Of a stretch of 64,000 nucleotides of DNA, positions 26,906 through 35,520 are shown piece after piece. Numbering within the stretch: position 1 is the first letter of the stretch; every line of letters starts with the position of its first letter. Under the pieces are notes generated by a model. The model ran no database searches. It saw nothing but the letters and a program-made list of their open reading frames with translations, and had not been told where the DNA came from. The DNA is from CAZDKK01 sp964603725 (GTDB lineage: Bacteria; Eisenbacteria; RBG-16-71-46; CAIMUX01; WJJG01), in contig CAZRWW010000013.1 of the NCBI GenBank assembly GCA_964603725.1, forward strand, positions 1-64,000. Direction: 5' to 3'. Made by a program: the position numbers and the translations under genes.

Positions 26906-27500
26906 CTAGAAGAGAGATTTCACAGCCCCCCAGGTCGTTGACCGGACGGGGCTGAAGCCGGTGACGTGGACCCCACTGCCCACGCTGACCTGGGGGGCCA
27001 TCCAGACGACGCCGGGGTGCTGCCAACCCTCGGGATAAGACGGCCGGCGGGTCGAGGACGTGCTCGGGCAGCATCCAGAGCACTGCGCCCGGCTCGGCCG
27101 TCAGCCCTCCGGCCCAGATGTAGATGTCGGCGGTCGTGTCCACGAAGTTCCCCGTCTGGGTGAGCCAGAAGGCGGCGCATTCGATTCGAACCTGGCCGAG
27201 GTCGTAGCTCTCCGCAAATGCCCCGTAGTAGGGCGGCTGAACACCGGATCCTGACCAGGCGTACCCATTCTCGAAGGAGCCGTCATGGTCGCGGACGAGC
27301 ACGCCGGCGCACTACACGTCTTCGAGAGGAAGGATCCGCGTCTCCGCACTGGGTCCGACCTCGTGAGTTCCGGCCTGCGCCGGCGAACAGAGCTGTAGGC
27401 CACCCAGCACGACCAGCAGAAGAAGGGTGAGGCTCAATCGCGGTTTCTCCCCTGCGCCAGCATCGAGTCTACGGCCGGGCGGCCGCCAGCGAAACCGCAT
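26906..27500 (-). pseudogene. Broken secreted-protein gene ending in the TWG-VK tag (in-frame stop plus frameshift)
   Basis: Reading on the minus strand, a signal peptide (LSLTLLLLVVLGGLQLCSPAQA region) leads into RILPLEDV. An in-frame TAG at 27312-27314 follows, then the same frame continues CAGVLVRDHDGSFENGYAW and DTTADIYIWAGGLTAEPGA. Near 27041 one extra base shifts the frame. In the new frame the text becomes SYPEGWQHPGVVWMAPQ, then SVGSGVHVTGFSPVR, and ends STTWGAVKSLF-stop at 26906. Two lesions in one short gene indicate decay, though a sequencing error at either site cannot be excluded. The intact ancestor would be an exported protein of about 195 residues sharing the C-terminal tag of the proteins at 7973 and 9603. 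Confidence 0.75.
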
Positions 27501-27545
27501 TCCAGGGTCTGCGGCCGATTGCGCCGTTCATCTCCCCCGGAGCTC

Positions 27546-28286
27546 CTAGAAGTAGCTCTCCTGGTAGACCAGCGATCCCGCGAAGCGTTCATCGACTAGG
27601 AGCGTCGCGTCGCGGATCATCTCGCCCCCCCCGCACAGGTAGAAGTCGAAGGCCGCCGGCGCGAGCTGCGTTCGGAGATACGCGGTGACGCGCCCGCCAA
27701 AGAGCGTGCCCGGGCATGGGGCGGCCGGATCCGGCCGCGTCACGCAGGCGACGTAGCTGCGGGCTGCCGCCGCCAGTTCGGCCGCAAAGTAGAGCTCGCC
27801 CACCTCCCGCACGCCGTGCAGAAGCACGAACCCGCGCAACCCATCCCGCGCCATGGCCACGAAGGGCGCGATGCCCGTGCCCGTGGCGACGAGCACGGCG
27901 GGCCGCGCCGACGGCCGGAAGATGAAGTGGCCGCGCGGTCCGGTGAAGGTCACGAGATCGCCCGGACCCAGTTGCGCCAGGGCGGACGCGACGCCCGGGT
28001 CTGTCACTTGGCGCACGCACAACGCCAGGGTCGGATGCGCCGGAGCGCTGATGAGCGAGTAGTCGCGCTCGCCCGCGTCCAGGCGGATGCGGATGTGCTG
28101 GCCGGCGGAGAAGGTGAAGCCAGAGGGACGCGTGAACTCGAGCTCGAAGGCGGCCGGCGAGAGCTGCCGGCGCGCGACCACGGTTGCGCTCCACTGCGCC
28201 CCGGGCCCGCGGCGCGCGCTGCCCGGGCCGCCGGCGGTCGCGCCGCTCGCCCCGCCCGCGTCGCCCTCGGCGCCGGGGCAGGTCAC
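27546..28286 (-). CDS. Ferredoxin-NADP reductase-type FAD/NAD(P) oxidoreductase
   Basis: The 246-residue flavoprotein has the FNR fold. The FAD-binding beta-barrel includes FSAGQHIRIRL and RDYSLISAP (the RxYS motif). The nucleotide domain has LVATGTGIAPFVAMARDG, then FYLCGGGEMIRDA, with an aromatic C-terminus YQESYF. Such enzymes pass electrons between NAD(P)H and ferredoxin, flavodoxin or a partner oxygenase. The GTG start at 28286 overlaps the stop of the cobalamin adenosyltransferase (GTGA). Coupling to that gene suggests it may supply electrons to reduce cob(II)alamin, which is inference. The first 35 residues are Ala/Gly-rich. Confidence 0.83.
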   Translation of the reverse strand: MTCPGAEGDAGGASGATAGGPGSARRGPGAQWSATVVARRQLSPAAFELEFTRPSGFTFSAGQHIRIRLDAGERDYSLISAPAHPTLALCVRQVTDPGVASALAQLGPGDLVTFTGPRGHFIFRPSARPAVLVATGTGIAPFVAMARDGLRGFVLLHGVREVGELYFAAELAAAARSYVACVTRPDPAAPCPGTLFGGRVTAYLRTQLAPAAFDFYLCGGGEMIRDATLLVDERFAGSLVYQESYF

Positions 28287-28915
28287 GGCGTCCACGGCCG
28301 GTCGGGCACGCCCGCCCGGCGGTTGCAGTGGCGCGCCAGCACGAAGAGGTAGTCCGAAAGTCTGTTCAAGTAGACCACGATCAACCCGAGTTGCTCGTGG
28401 GCCTGCGTGACGGCCGGGGCCGGCGCCGGGGTCTCCCCCGGCTCGGGGGCCGGGTGCGCGCCGTGCACGGCATCGACCAGGGCAACGACGCGCCGTTCGG
28501 CGCGCCGGCAGACGGTACGCGCCACGTGGGCCCAGCAGGCGCTCGCGCTGCCCCCCGGCAGGATGAAGCCGCGCAGCGGCTCGAGCGTCGCGTCCATCCG
28601 ATCGATGGCCGCCTCGAGGCCGGCGATCAGGTGCGGCGTTATCTCCAGAAGCGAGGTCTGCGCGGGCGACCCGGGCGTCGTGGCCAACCACGCGCCCGCC
28701 TGCAAGAGATCCGACTGTATGCGCTCGATCTCGCTCTCGAGCTCCGCCGATCCACCCCTCGGCCCATCCCCCAGCGCCTCGGCCAAGGCGCCCAGCACCG
28801 AGTTGAGCTCGTCGAGATCGCCGTAGGCCTCGATGCGCGCATCGTGCTTATCGACCCGCTCCCCGCTGAAGAGGCTCGTCCGGCCCCGATCCCCGGCGCC
28901 CGTGTAGATGCGCAT
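28283..28915 (-). CDS. PduO-type cob(I)alamin adenosyltransferase
   Basis: The 210-residue ATP:corrinoid adenosyltransferase makes adenosylcobalamin from cob(I)alamin. It starts with the family signature MRIYTGAGDRGRTSLFSGERV. GDLDELNSVLGAL, LRGFILPGGSASACWAHVAR and the key ARTVCRRAERRVVALV follow, then YLNRLSDYLFVLAR. An Ala/Pro-rich insertion of about 25 residues lies between the last two motifs. It is coupled to the FNR-like gene downstream. No B12-dependent mutase or riboswitch is seen in the window. Confidence 0.93.
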   Translation of the reverse strand: MRIYTGAGDRGRTSLFSGERVDKHDARIEAYGDLDELNSVLGALAEALGDGPRGGSAELESEIERIQSDLLQAGAWLATTPGSPAQTSLLEITPHLIAGLEAAIDRMDATLEPLRGFILPGGSASACWAHVARTVCRRAERRVVALVDAVHGAHPAPEPGETPAPAPAVTQAHEQLGLIVVYLNRLSDYLFVLARHCNRRAGVPDRPWTP

Positions 28916-29049
28916 GGCTGACGCCCCCTTACCCCGACCCGGCGACGGCTCGCCAGCGATCGGCGCCGCCCCCAGATCTTGCCGCCCCGGGCCAACGCGC
29001 GAACGGCCCCTTCCGGGCTGCAGCGGCCCGCAGGCCCCGCCGGTTCACG

Positions 29050-30459
29050 CTACCCGAACAGGCGCACCAGCAGCAAGCTCAAGTCCGGCAAGTAGGTCAC
29101 CAGCAGCAGGGCCACGAGCAGCACGAGCAGGAACGGCACCGACGCCGAGTAGACGCGCATGATCGGCTGCTTGAAGCGGAACGAGGAGATGAAGAGGTTC
29201 ATGCCGACCGGCGGGGTGGAGTAGCCGATCTCGAGATTCGTCAGGAAGATGATCCCCAGGTGCGTCAGGTCTACGCCGTAGCGCATCGCGATCGGCACAA
29301 TGAGCGGCACGACCACGACCAGCGCCGAGAAGATGTCCATCAGGCAGCCCACGATCAACAGCAGCACGTTGAGCGCCAGGAGGAACCCCAGCCGGCTGCC
29401 GATCAGGTGCTCGATCGCCCCGAGGATCTTCATGGGCACCTCGGCGTCGATCAGGTAGTTCGTCAACCCCATGGCGCAGGCGAGGATGATCAGGATCCCG
29501 CCCACCAGCGTCATCGCCTCGCCCGCCACCGCGGGCAAGCGGCGCAGCGGCAGGTCGCGGTAGATGAAGACCTCGACGACGAGCACATAGAGCGCCGTCA
29601 CCGCGGCCGCCTCGGTGACGGTGAGCTTGCCGCCGTAGATGCCGCCCAGGAGGATGAAGGGCAGCGGCACCTCCCACGCGGCCTCGCGCAGCGCGCCCCA
29701 GAGCCGCCGCCAGCCGAAGGGGCTCTTGGCGATCGGTCGACGGCGGCTGTGCGCGAACGCCAGGATCGACAGGAGCGCGATGAGCAGGACCCCGGGCACG
29801 ATCCCGGCCAGGAAGAGCCGGTCNNNNNNNNNNCGGTCGACGGTCGGCCCTTGCAGCGGGTCGGCCAGATTGGCGCCGGCCGAGGTGCTGGCCACGAAGC
29901 TGTAGATGATCAGCGCCAGGCTCGGCGGGAACAGGATCCCGAGGCTCCCGCCCGTTGTGAGCAACCCCAGGGTGAAGCGCTCCGGGTACTTCTCCTTGAG
30001 CAGAGCCGGCATGAGGAGGCCGCCCATGGCGATGATCGTGACCCCGCTCGCGCCGGTGAAGGCGGTGAAGATTGCGCAGGCGATCAGCGCCACGATCGCC
30101 AGCCCGCCCGGGAACCAGCCCAGGGCCGCGCTCGTCAGCCGCACGAGGCGCCGGGGCGTGCCCGACTCGGCCGCGATGTAGCCGGCCAGCGTGAAGAGCG
30201 GGATCGAGATCAGCACGGGCGAGCTGGCCAGGCGCACCATCTCGGCGGCCACCGCGGAAGAGGAGATCCCCTGGGCCTGGAAAGCGACCAGCGCCACGAG
30301 CGCCAGCACCGCGAAAAGCGGCGTGCCCAGAATCGCCAACAGCGGCAAGAGCAGCCACCACACCCAGGCGCCCAGCCAACCGGCCAACGCCAGCGCCAGG
30401 GCGGCGACCGGCACGAGCACCGCGAGGGCCATGGGAAGGCGCGCCGGCAGACTACGCAT
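29050..30459 (-). CDS. dctM: TRAP transporter large membrane subunit DctM (contains assembly gap)
   Basis: The TRAP transporter large permease moves a substrate handed over by the binding protein, driven by ion gradients. It has about twelve membrane helices. TAFTGASGVTIIAMGGLLMPAL and GGSLGILFPPSLALIIY are the conserved re-entrant regions, and NLEIGYSTPPVGMNLFI is the C-terminal signature. Ten Ns interrupt the gene at 29824-29833 but the frame is kept across them. The start overlaps the end of dctQ by 8 bp. It is the last gene of a TatT-DctP-DctQ-DctM operon. Confidence 0.93.
   Translation of the reverse strand: MRSLPARLPMALAVLVPVAALALALAGWLGAWVWWLLLPLLAILGTPLFAVLALVALVAFQAQGISSSAVAAEMVRLASSPVLISIPLFTLAGYIAAESGTPRRLVRLTSAALGWFPGGLAIVALIACAIFTAFTGASGVTIIAMGGLLMPALLKEKYPERFTLGLLTTGGSLGILFPPSLALIIYSFVASTSAGANLADPLQGPTVDXXXXDRLFLAGIVPGVLLIALLSILAFAHSRRRPIAKSPFGWRRLWGALREAAWEVPLPFILLGGIYGGKLTVTEAAAVTALYVLVVEVFIYRDLPLRRLPAVAGEAMTLVGGILIILACAMGLTNYLIDAEVPMKILGAIEHLIGSRLGFLLALNVLLLIVGCLMDIFSALVVVVPLIVPIAMRYGVDLTHLGIIFLTNLEIGYSTPPVGMNLFISSFRFKQPIMRVYSASVPFLLVLLVALLLVTYLPDLSLLLVRLFG
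29824..29833. other. Assembly gap (10 N) inside dctM
   Basis: Ten consecutive N. The flanks end and begin with the same five bases, CGGTC. Merging them gives GPTVDRLFLAGIVPG in frame, as expected for DctM, so little or no sequence is probably missing. Confidence 0.95.
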
Positions 30460-31123
30460 CGCGCCGCTCCCCGGCTGGACCGCCCTCGGCGCCGGCGCCC
30501 TGCGCGCTCAGGGCCACGTCGGCGTGGACCTCGCGCGCCAGCGCCCGGAGCTGCTCGCCGGGCGCGAGCGCGCGCTGCGCGAAGCGTCCCGCCATCAGGA
30601 CGAACCCGAAGAAGATCACGCTGGTCAGCTGCCAGACGGGCAGGCCGAGCGGCCCGGTCGAGCCGAACTCGTGCTCCTGGCCCAGGTAGACCCACGCGGC
30701 CCGCGCCAGCACCGCGCAGATCAGCGCGGCGGCCAGCGTGGTCGCGCGCAGGATCAGGCGGCGGGGACCGGCCGGCAGCAGGTGACTGGCCACGTCCATC
30801 TGGATGTGCCGCAGGCGGCCGGTCGCCACGACTGCGGCGGTGAAGCCGATCCAGAGCACCAGGTGGCGCAGGAGTGGCTCGATCCACACGAGCCCGGTGT
30901 GAAATAGGTTGCGCAAGACGATCTGGAGCGTCGCGCCGGCCAGCATGAGCAGGACGAGCAGGGTGAGCGCCCAGCGCTCGACGCCGCGCACGCCCTCGTC
31001 CCACCGCCGGGCGCCCACGCGGCGGCGTATGAGCCACCGCCAGAGCAAACCGGCCGCCACGAGCGCCGCCAGGAGCGGGTAGAAGACGCCGGCCGGCGCG
31101 AGGGCGGTGAGAATCTGCGACAC
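30452..31123 (-). CDS. dctQ: TRAP transporter small membrane subunit DctQ
   Basis: The 223-residue protein has an extra N-terminal hydrophobic helix followed by the four-helix DctQ core. That core contains LVLLMLAGATLQIVLRNLF, LLRHLVLWIGFTAAVVATG and HIQMDVASHLLP. DctQ pairs with DctM in the inner membrane and is needed for transport. It is 28 bp downstream of dctP and overlaps dctM by 8 bp, so the three are one transcription unit. Confidence 0.9.
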   Translation of the reverse strand: MSQILTALAPAGVFYPLLAALVAAGLLWRWLIRRRVGARRWDEGVRGVERWALTLLVLLMLAGATLQIVLRNLFHTGLVWIEPLLRHLVLWIGFTAAVVATGRLRHIQMDVASHLLPAGPRRLILRATTLAAALICAVLARAAWVYLGQEHEFGSTGPLGLPVWQLTSVIFFGFVLMAGRFAQRALAPGEQLRALAREVHADVALSAQGAGAEGGPAGERRDA

Positions 31124-31151
31124 GACGCTCCGCTGGCTCCCTTCCCGGCGC

Positions 31152-32261
31152 TCAGGACCTTCCCCGCCCGAGCGCGGCCAGGAGCTGGTCGAGGAGGGCG
31201 CGATCGTAGAGCTTGCCCACCTGGTCCTCCCATACGCGGCGCCCGGTCACCTCGAAGCCCTCCACGGCCTGGGGCGTGACCGCCACGCGAGCGACATTGC
31301 GCTCGGCGATCACCGCGGCCGACTCCTCGTTTTCTCTGCGCGTGGCCCCCTGCAGGCGCTCGAAGATCTCGGCGGCGATGCGGTGCACGGTCGCCTGATC
31401 CTCGGGCGCGAGCTGATCGAAGGCCGACTTGCTGACCACCACCGCGCCCATGGAATGCGTGATCGGCACATCGGTCATGCACTTCAGGCGCGTAAACCAT
31501 TGGAGCGACAGACAACCGTAGGGCGTGCTGTAGATCGTGTCGATGATGCCGGTCTGCAAGCTGGTGAGCACGTCGGTGACGTTGAGCGGCACCGGCGCGA
31601 CGCCGAAGGCCTGCAGCAGCGCCTTGGCCAGCGGGTCGCCCTCCCACAGCCACATCTTCATCGACTTCAGGTCCTCGACCGAGCGCACCGGCGCCTGACT
31701 GAAGAGATACACGAACCCGACCTCGGCCCAGCCCAGGATCGTGAAGCCTCGCTCTCCCAGGCGCTGCTCGAAGATCGGGTCGAGCGCCTCGTGCGCGCGC
31801 TCGACCTCCTCCACGGTTCGGAACATGAAGGGCAGCTCCATGATGCGCAGCGAGGGCTCGATCTCGCCCAATCCCACGCCCGTGAGCCCGGCGCCTTGGA
31901 TCTGCCCGGTGCGGATCTTGCGCAGCACGTCGAGGTCGCCGCCCTGCGAGCCGCCCGCGTAGAAACGGAACCCCACCCGATTGCCGGTCTCGGCGCGCAC
32001 GCGCTCGTCGAACTCGCGCATCAGCTTCATCCAGGTCGTGCCATCCGGGGCGATCGTCGCGATCTTGATGATCTTCTGGGGCTGGCCGGCCGCGCCGGCG
32101 CCCGCGCTGAGCCAGGGAGCCCCGGCGGCGAGCGCGACAGCGGCCGCGAGAACGGAAATGAGCATTGCGCCGGCAGCCCGGCGGCCGCGGCCGGCCGGAC
32201 TCCATCGGCCCCGAGGGGACTCCGGGCGCTCTGGGAGCTCTGGGCTTGCGTCTCGCAGCAT
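31152..32261 (-). CDS. dctP: TRAP transporter periplasmic solute-binding protein DctP
   Basis: The 369-residue binding protein has an export signal (about 32-55) after a long Arg/Pro-rich n-region. The mature part carries IIKIATIAPDGTTWMKLMREF, RIMELPFMFRTVEEVERAHEAL, MKMWLWEGDPLAKAL and LQTGIIDTIYSTPY, all landmarks of the DctP family. The usual carboxylate-binding Arg is not apparent in the expected region, so the substrate may not be a C4-dicarboxylate. ATG 32261 has AGGAGT about ten bases upstream; a start at 32327 is less likely. Downstream partner of the TatT-like lipoprotein. Confidence 0.9.
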   Translation of the reverse strand: MLRDASPELPERPESPRGRWSPAGRGRRAAGAMLISVLAAAVALAAGAPWLSAGAGAAGQPQKIIKIATIAPDGTTWMKLMREFDERVRAETGNRVGFRFYAGGSQGGDLDVLRKIRTGQIQGAGLTGVGLGEIEPSLRIMELPFMFRTVEEVERAHEALDPIFEQRLGERGFTILGWAEVGFVYLFSQAPVRSVEDLKSMKMWLWEGDPLAKALLQAFGVAPVPLNVTDVLTSLQTGIIDTIYSTPYGCLSLQWFTRLKCMTDVPITHSMGAVVVSKSAFDQLAPEDQATVHRIAAEIFERLQGATRRENEESAAVIAERNVARVAVTPQAVEGFEVTGRRVWEDQVGKLYDRALLDQLLAALGRGRS

Positions 32262-32437
32262 CGGTTTCGGCACTCCTGTCTCGTCCAGATCCCGCCGCCG
32301 GCATCCGGGCGGCCGCGCGAGGACCATGTCGCCCTGGTTACCCCGCCTGCGCCGTCTTTGCTTCGCCCGAGAAGCCCGCGTCCCGCCGGCGAGGCCGCCT
32401 GGCGTCTCGCCCGCGGCCGCAAGCGGCCCGCCCCCGG

Positions 32438-33409
32438 TCAGAACAGCTCGATCTTGGCGTCCGCCAGACGCAGCGCCTGCTCGCGCGCCACGAGGTTGAC
32501 CAGACGCGTCTCGGGAGCCAGATCCGCGGGCGCGTCGAGCACTTCCCGCAGCGTCGCGTCGAACAGCTCCTCGTTCAGAGCCGCCGTGCAGAAATGGCGC
32601 GCATAGAAGACCTGGTAGATGTGAAAGCCGCGCTCGGTCAGGGCAAAGGCCCGCTGGAAGAGCCGGTCGGCCTGCGCGAGGTCCCCGCCGAGCATGGGCG
32701 GCGTGAGCGTGAGCATCAACGCCTTGAGCACATAGGGCATGCCGAAGAAGTACTCCGGCTCGAGCTCGATCGCCGCATCGGTCAGGGCGTGGACGTAGGG
32801 CAGATCCGCCAGCTCGCGCGGCTCATCGAGGTTCGCCAGCACGTGCTTGCCCAGGCACACCGCCGTCCAGGTCATCAGCGGCGCCAGCTCGCGCGGCTCG
32901 CGCCGGGCGATGGCGGCGCGCAGGGCGTCCGGTCCCTGCCGCCAGGCCTCGTCGAACCACTCCAGCCGCCGCAGGTAGCGCAGGCCGAGCTCCTTGCCCT
33001 CCTCATAGAGCCGCTCGGCCCGTTCTTGATCCTCATCCTCGACGAAGATGATCGCAAAGCTGCCGTAGAGCTGCGCCGCGGCCGTCCAGGTCTCCAGACG
33101 CTCCGGATCGGAACGGCACAGGCCGCGCAGCAGGAGGATCTGCCCCGGGATGCCCTCGCGCACGGTTCCGACGTCCCCCGAGGCATAGGCCTCGAGCACG
33201 GCGGCGTCGATGACCGGCACGATGGAGTAGACAGCCAGCTTCTGAACTGAGCATCCGGTCATCGCCAACAGGAGGGTCGCCAGGAGCGGCCAGGCCGGCG
33301 CCAACGCCTCGGCCAGGCCGCTCCCGCGCGGTCTTCTCTGGACGGCCTGAACGGCTCCGGCCCCTCGGGTCGGAGGCGCGCCCTCGCCAACTTCTGCGCT
33401 TCCCTGCAT
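32438..33409 (-). CDS. TatT-family lipoprotein, TRAP transporter-associated
   Basis: The 323-residue predicted lipoprotein has a hydrophobic stretch LLATLLLAMTGC with lipidated C53. The rest is all-helical, built from TPR-like hairpins, for example YEEGKELGLRYLRRLEWFDEA and DAAIELEPEYFFGMPYVLKAL. This is the TatT family, first described in Treponema pallidum next to a TRAP binding protein; there it forms a trimer thought to dock the DctP-like subunit. The same gene order is seen here. ATG 33409 was preferred to an upstream TTG at 33445; neither has a strong ribosome site. Confidence 0.87.
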   Translation of the reverse strand: MQGSAEVGEGAPPTRGAGAVQAVQRRPRGSGLAEALAPAWPLLATLLLAMTGCSVQKLAVYSIVPVIDAAVLEAYASGDVGTVREGIPGQILLLRGLCRSDPERLETWTAAAQLYGSFAIIFVEDEDQERAERLYEEGKELGLRYLRRLEWFDEAWRQGPDALRAAIARREPRELAPLMTWTAVCLGKHVLANLDEPRELADLPYVHALTDAAIELEPEYFFGMPYVLKALMLTLTPPMLGGDLAQADRLFQRAFALTERGFHIYQVFYARHFCTAALNEELFDATLREVLDAPADLAPETRLVNLVAREQALRLADAKIELF

Positions 33410-33564
33410 TGGCCGGACATTACGGCACCCCCCCGACCCAGTCAAACAACCCGCTCAAACACAGGCTCAATCACCACGCCCGGTGGAAGATCCAGGGAAC
33501 CTGCCGGCCCACGAGGTGTAACAGGCTGGCGATTTGTACGGGGTGGTGCCGCAGAGGCGGGGTC

Positions 33565-33594
33565 TTGACCCCCTGAGCCCTGGTTGCGTATAAT
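33565..33594 (+). promoter_or_regulatory. Sigma-70 promoter for the ABC cassette
   Basis: TTGACC (33565-33570), an 18-bp spacer and a perfect TATAAT (33589-33594). It lies in the 323-bp divergent region between the TRAP operon and the ABC transporter operon, giving a leader of about 130 nt before the ATG at 33733. Confidence 0.75.
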
Positions 33595-33651
33595 GCCCAC
33601 TTTGCAGTCACATAACTGTTTGTCAGTCAACTAGTTACGAAGCTCGACCCT

Positions 33652-33679
33652 GATCGGGAGCGAGCCGAGAAGCCCGATC
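33652..33679 (+). promoter_or_regulatory. Inverted repeat in the 5' leader of the ABC cassette
   Basis: GATCGGG at 33652-33658 and CCCGATC at 33673-33679 form a perfect 7-bp stem with a 14-nt loop. It sits between the promoter and the first ABC gene. It could be an operator or an RNA hairpin; no T-run follows, so it is not a typical terminator. Confidence 0.4.
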
Positions 33680-33732
33680 GATCAGCAAGCCTGATCGACG
33701 ACGTAGGACCTGGTCAATCGAGAGGACCGACC

Positions 33733-34674
33733 ATGATCGAGGTCAATCGCCTCACCAAGCGCTTCGGCGCCACGGTTGCCCTGAACGGCGTCTCCTTCGA
33801 CGTCGCGCGGGGCGAGGTCCTGGGCCTGCTGGGGCCCAATGGCGCGGGCAAGACGACGGCCATGCGGGTGATCACCTGCTACATCCCGGCCGACGAGGGC
33901 ACGGCCACCGTCTCGGGCCACGACATCGCCACCCAGAGCGTCGAGGTGCGCCGCGCGATCGGCTACCTGCCAGAGAGCGCCCCGCTTTACCAGGACATGG
34001 GGGTGGTAGAGTACCTGCGCTTCATGGGCCGCGTGCGCGGGCTCGACGACCCGCGCCTGGCCCAGCGCACCGATGAGATGATCGAGGTCTGCGGCCTCGG
34101 TCGCATGGCCCACCGGGTCATCGGCACGCTGTCGAAGGGCTACCGCCAGCGCGTGGGCCTCGCGCAGAGCCTCATCCACGACCCGCAGGTGCTGATCCTG
34201 GATGAGCCCACCTCGGGCCTCGATCCCAACCAGATCGTGGAGATCCGCAGCTTGATCAAGCGCATCGGCCAGGAGAAGACCATCATCCTGAGCACCCACA
34301 TCCTGCCCGAGGTGGAATCCACCTGCTCCCGCGTGCTGATCATCAACGAGGGGGTGATCGTCGCCAGCGGCACGCCGGGCGAGCTGGCCAGCCAGTCGGC
34401 CGGCGAGCAACACATCTACGTGACGATCAAGGGCGACGCGGCGCGGATCGAGCCGGTCCTGCGCGAGAGCGGAGTGGCCGGCGGGCTGCGGCTGATCACG
34501 GCGCGTCCGGACCGCGTGCGCTACGCGATCACGGCCGCGGGCGACGAGCCCGAGGCGGCGCTCTTCGCCCTGGCGGTCAAGCAGGGTTGGGTGCTCACCG
34601 AGTTGCACCGCGAGGAGGTCAGTCTGGAACAGGTCTTCACACGCCTGACGACGCGGGAGGCCGTGAACGCCTAG
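33733..34674 (+). CDS. ABC transporter ATPase, GldA-like
   Basis: The 313-residue ATPase has Walker A GPNGAGKTT (about 34-42), signature LSKGYRQRVGLAQ and Walker B VLILDEPTSGLDP. Its switch His lies in STHILPEVESTC. The LSKG signature and long C-terminal domain match the GldA/NatA-type branch. In Bacteroidetes GldA works with GldF and GldG in gliding motility, but similar triads in non-gliding bacteria are of unknown export function. First gene of a four-gene operon with a strong promoter. Confidence 0.9.
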   Translation: MIEVNRLTKRFGATVALNGVSFDVARGEVLGLLGPNGAGKTTAMRVITCYIPADEGTATVSGHDIATQSVEVRRAIGYLPESAPLYQDMGVVEYLRFMGRVRGLDDPRLAQRTDEMIEVCGLGRMAHRVIGTLSKGYRQRVGLAQSLIHDPQVLILDEPTSGLDPNQIVEIRSLIKRIGQEKTIILSTHILPEVESTCSRVLIINEGVIVASGTPGELASQSAGEQHIYVTIKGDAARIEPVLRESGVAGGLRLITARPDRVRYAITAAGDEPEAALFALAVKQGWVLTELHREEVSLEQVFTRLTTREAVNA

Positions 34675-34726
34675 CTCCCCGCGGCGGGGGCGGCCATCCG
34701 CCACGCGCGGAGGTGGGGGATTTCTG

Positions 34727-35449
34727 ATGCGCAATGCATGGATCATCGCGAGCAGGGAGTTTCGCAGCTACTTCAACTCCACGATCGCCTACGTCTTCCT
34801 GGTGGTCTTCCTGGTCTTCACGGCGCTGCTCTTCTTCGAGCTGCAGAAGTTCTTCGTGATCGGCCAGGCGACGCTGCGCGACTTCTTCGGCCTGGTGCCC
34901 ATCGTGCTGCTCTTCTTCGTGCCGGCCATCTCGATGCGCATGTGGGCCGAGGAGCGCAAGCTGGGCACGCTCGAGATGCTCATGACCCTGCCGGTCAAGG
35001 ACTGGGAAGTGGTCGTGGGCAAGTTCCTGGCGAGCTTCCTCTTCCTGCTGCTGGGCGTGGCCCTCACCCTGCCGCTGGCGATCATCGTCGGCGCGCTGGG
35101 ACCGCTCGACTGGGGCACGACCTTCTGCGGCTACCTGGGTCTGGCGCTGCTGGGCGCCACGTACCTGTCGATCGGACTGTGGATCTCGAGCACGACCGAG
35201 AACCAGATCGTCGCCTTCATCGGCGCGGCCGTGTTGTGCACGATCCTCTTCCTGGCCGGCGTGGACTTGATCCTGACCTCGCTGCCGCGCTGGCTGGTGC
35301 CGTTCATGAAGGGGCTGTCGGTGGGCAGTCACTTCGACTCGGTGCAGCGCGGCGTGATCGACTCGCGCGACATCATCTACTACCTGTCGATGATCGGATT
35401 CTTCCTGTTCCTCAATGCCCGCTCGGTCGAGGACCGCATGGGCAAGTAG
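34727..35449 (+). CDS. ABC-2 type permease, GldF-like
   Basis: The 240-residue permease has six membrane segments. It begins AWIIASREFRSYFNSTIAYVF and has the cytoplasmic motif EERKLGTLEMLMTLPVKDWE characteristic of the GldF/NatB-like family. GLWISSTTENQIVAFIGA follows. It should form the membrane channel for the ATPase encoded 52 bp upstream. Confidence 0.9.
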   Translation: MRNAWIIASREFRSYFNSTIAYVFLVVFLVFTALLFFELQKFFVIGQATLRDFFGLVPIVLLFFVPAISMRMWAEERKLGTLEMLMTLPVKDWEVVVGKFLASFLFLLLGVALTLPLAIIVGALGPLDWGTTFCGYLGLALLGATYLSIGLWISSTTENQIVAFIGAAVLCTILFLAGVDLILTSLPRWLVPFMKGLSVGSHFDSVQRGVIDSRDIIYYLSMIGFFLFLNARSVEDRMGK

Positions 35450-35520
35450 CGGGAAGCGGCGGCGGGGGGCGGGTCCCCGCGCGCGCTGAGGAGCACTTGA
35501 CGGAGAGGAGAAGCCAAGAG

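Noticed and set aside
26906..27500. Programmed stop-codon readthrough or frameshifting
   Set aside because: Two unrelated lesions with no slippery site or stimulatory structure; pseudogene or sequence error is simpler.
28916..29049. Cobalamin riboswitch upstream of the adenosyltransferase
   Set aside because: No B12-box-like segment or characteristic structure is visible in this short gap.
33652..33679. Intrinsic terminator or riboswitch upstream of the ABC cassette
   Set aside because: A 7-bp stem without a T-run and no conserved aptamer elements; kept only as a low-confidence inverted repeat.
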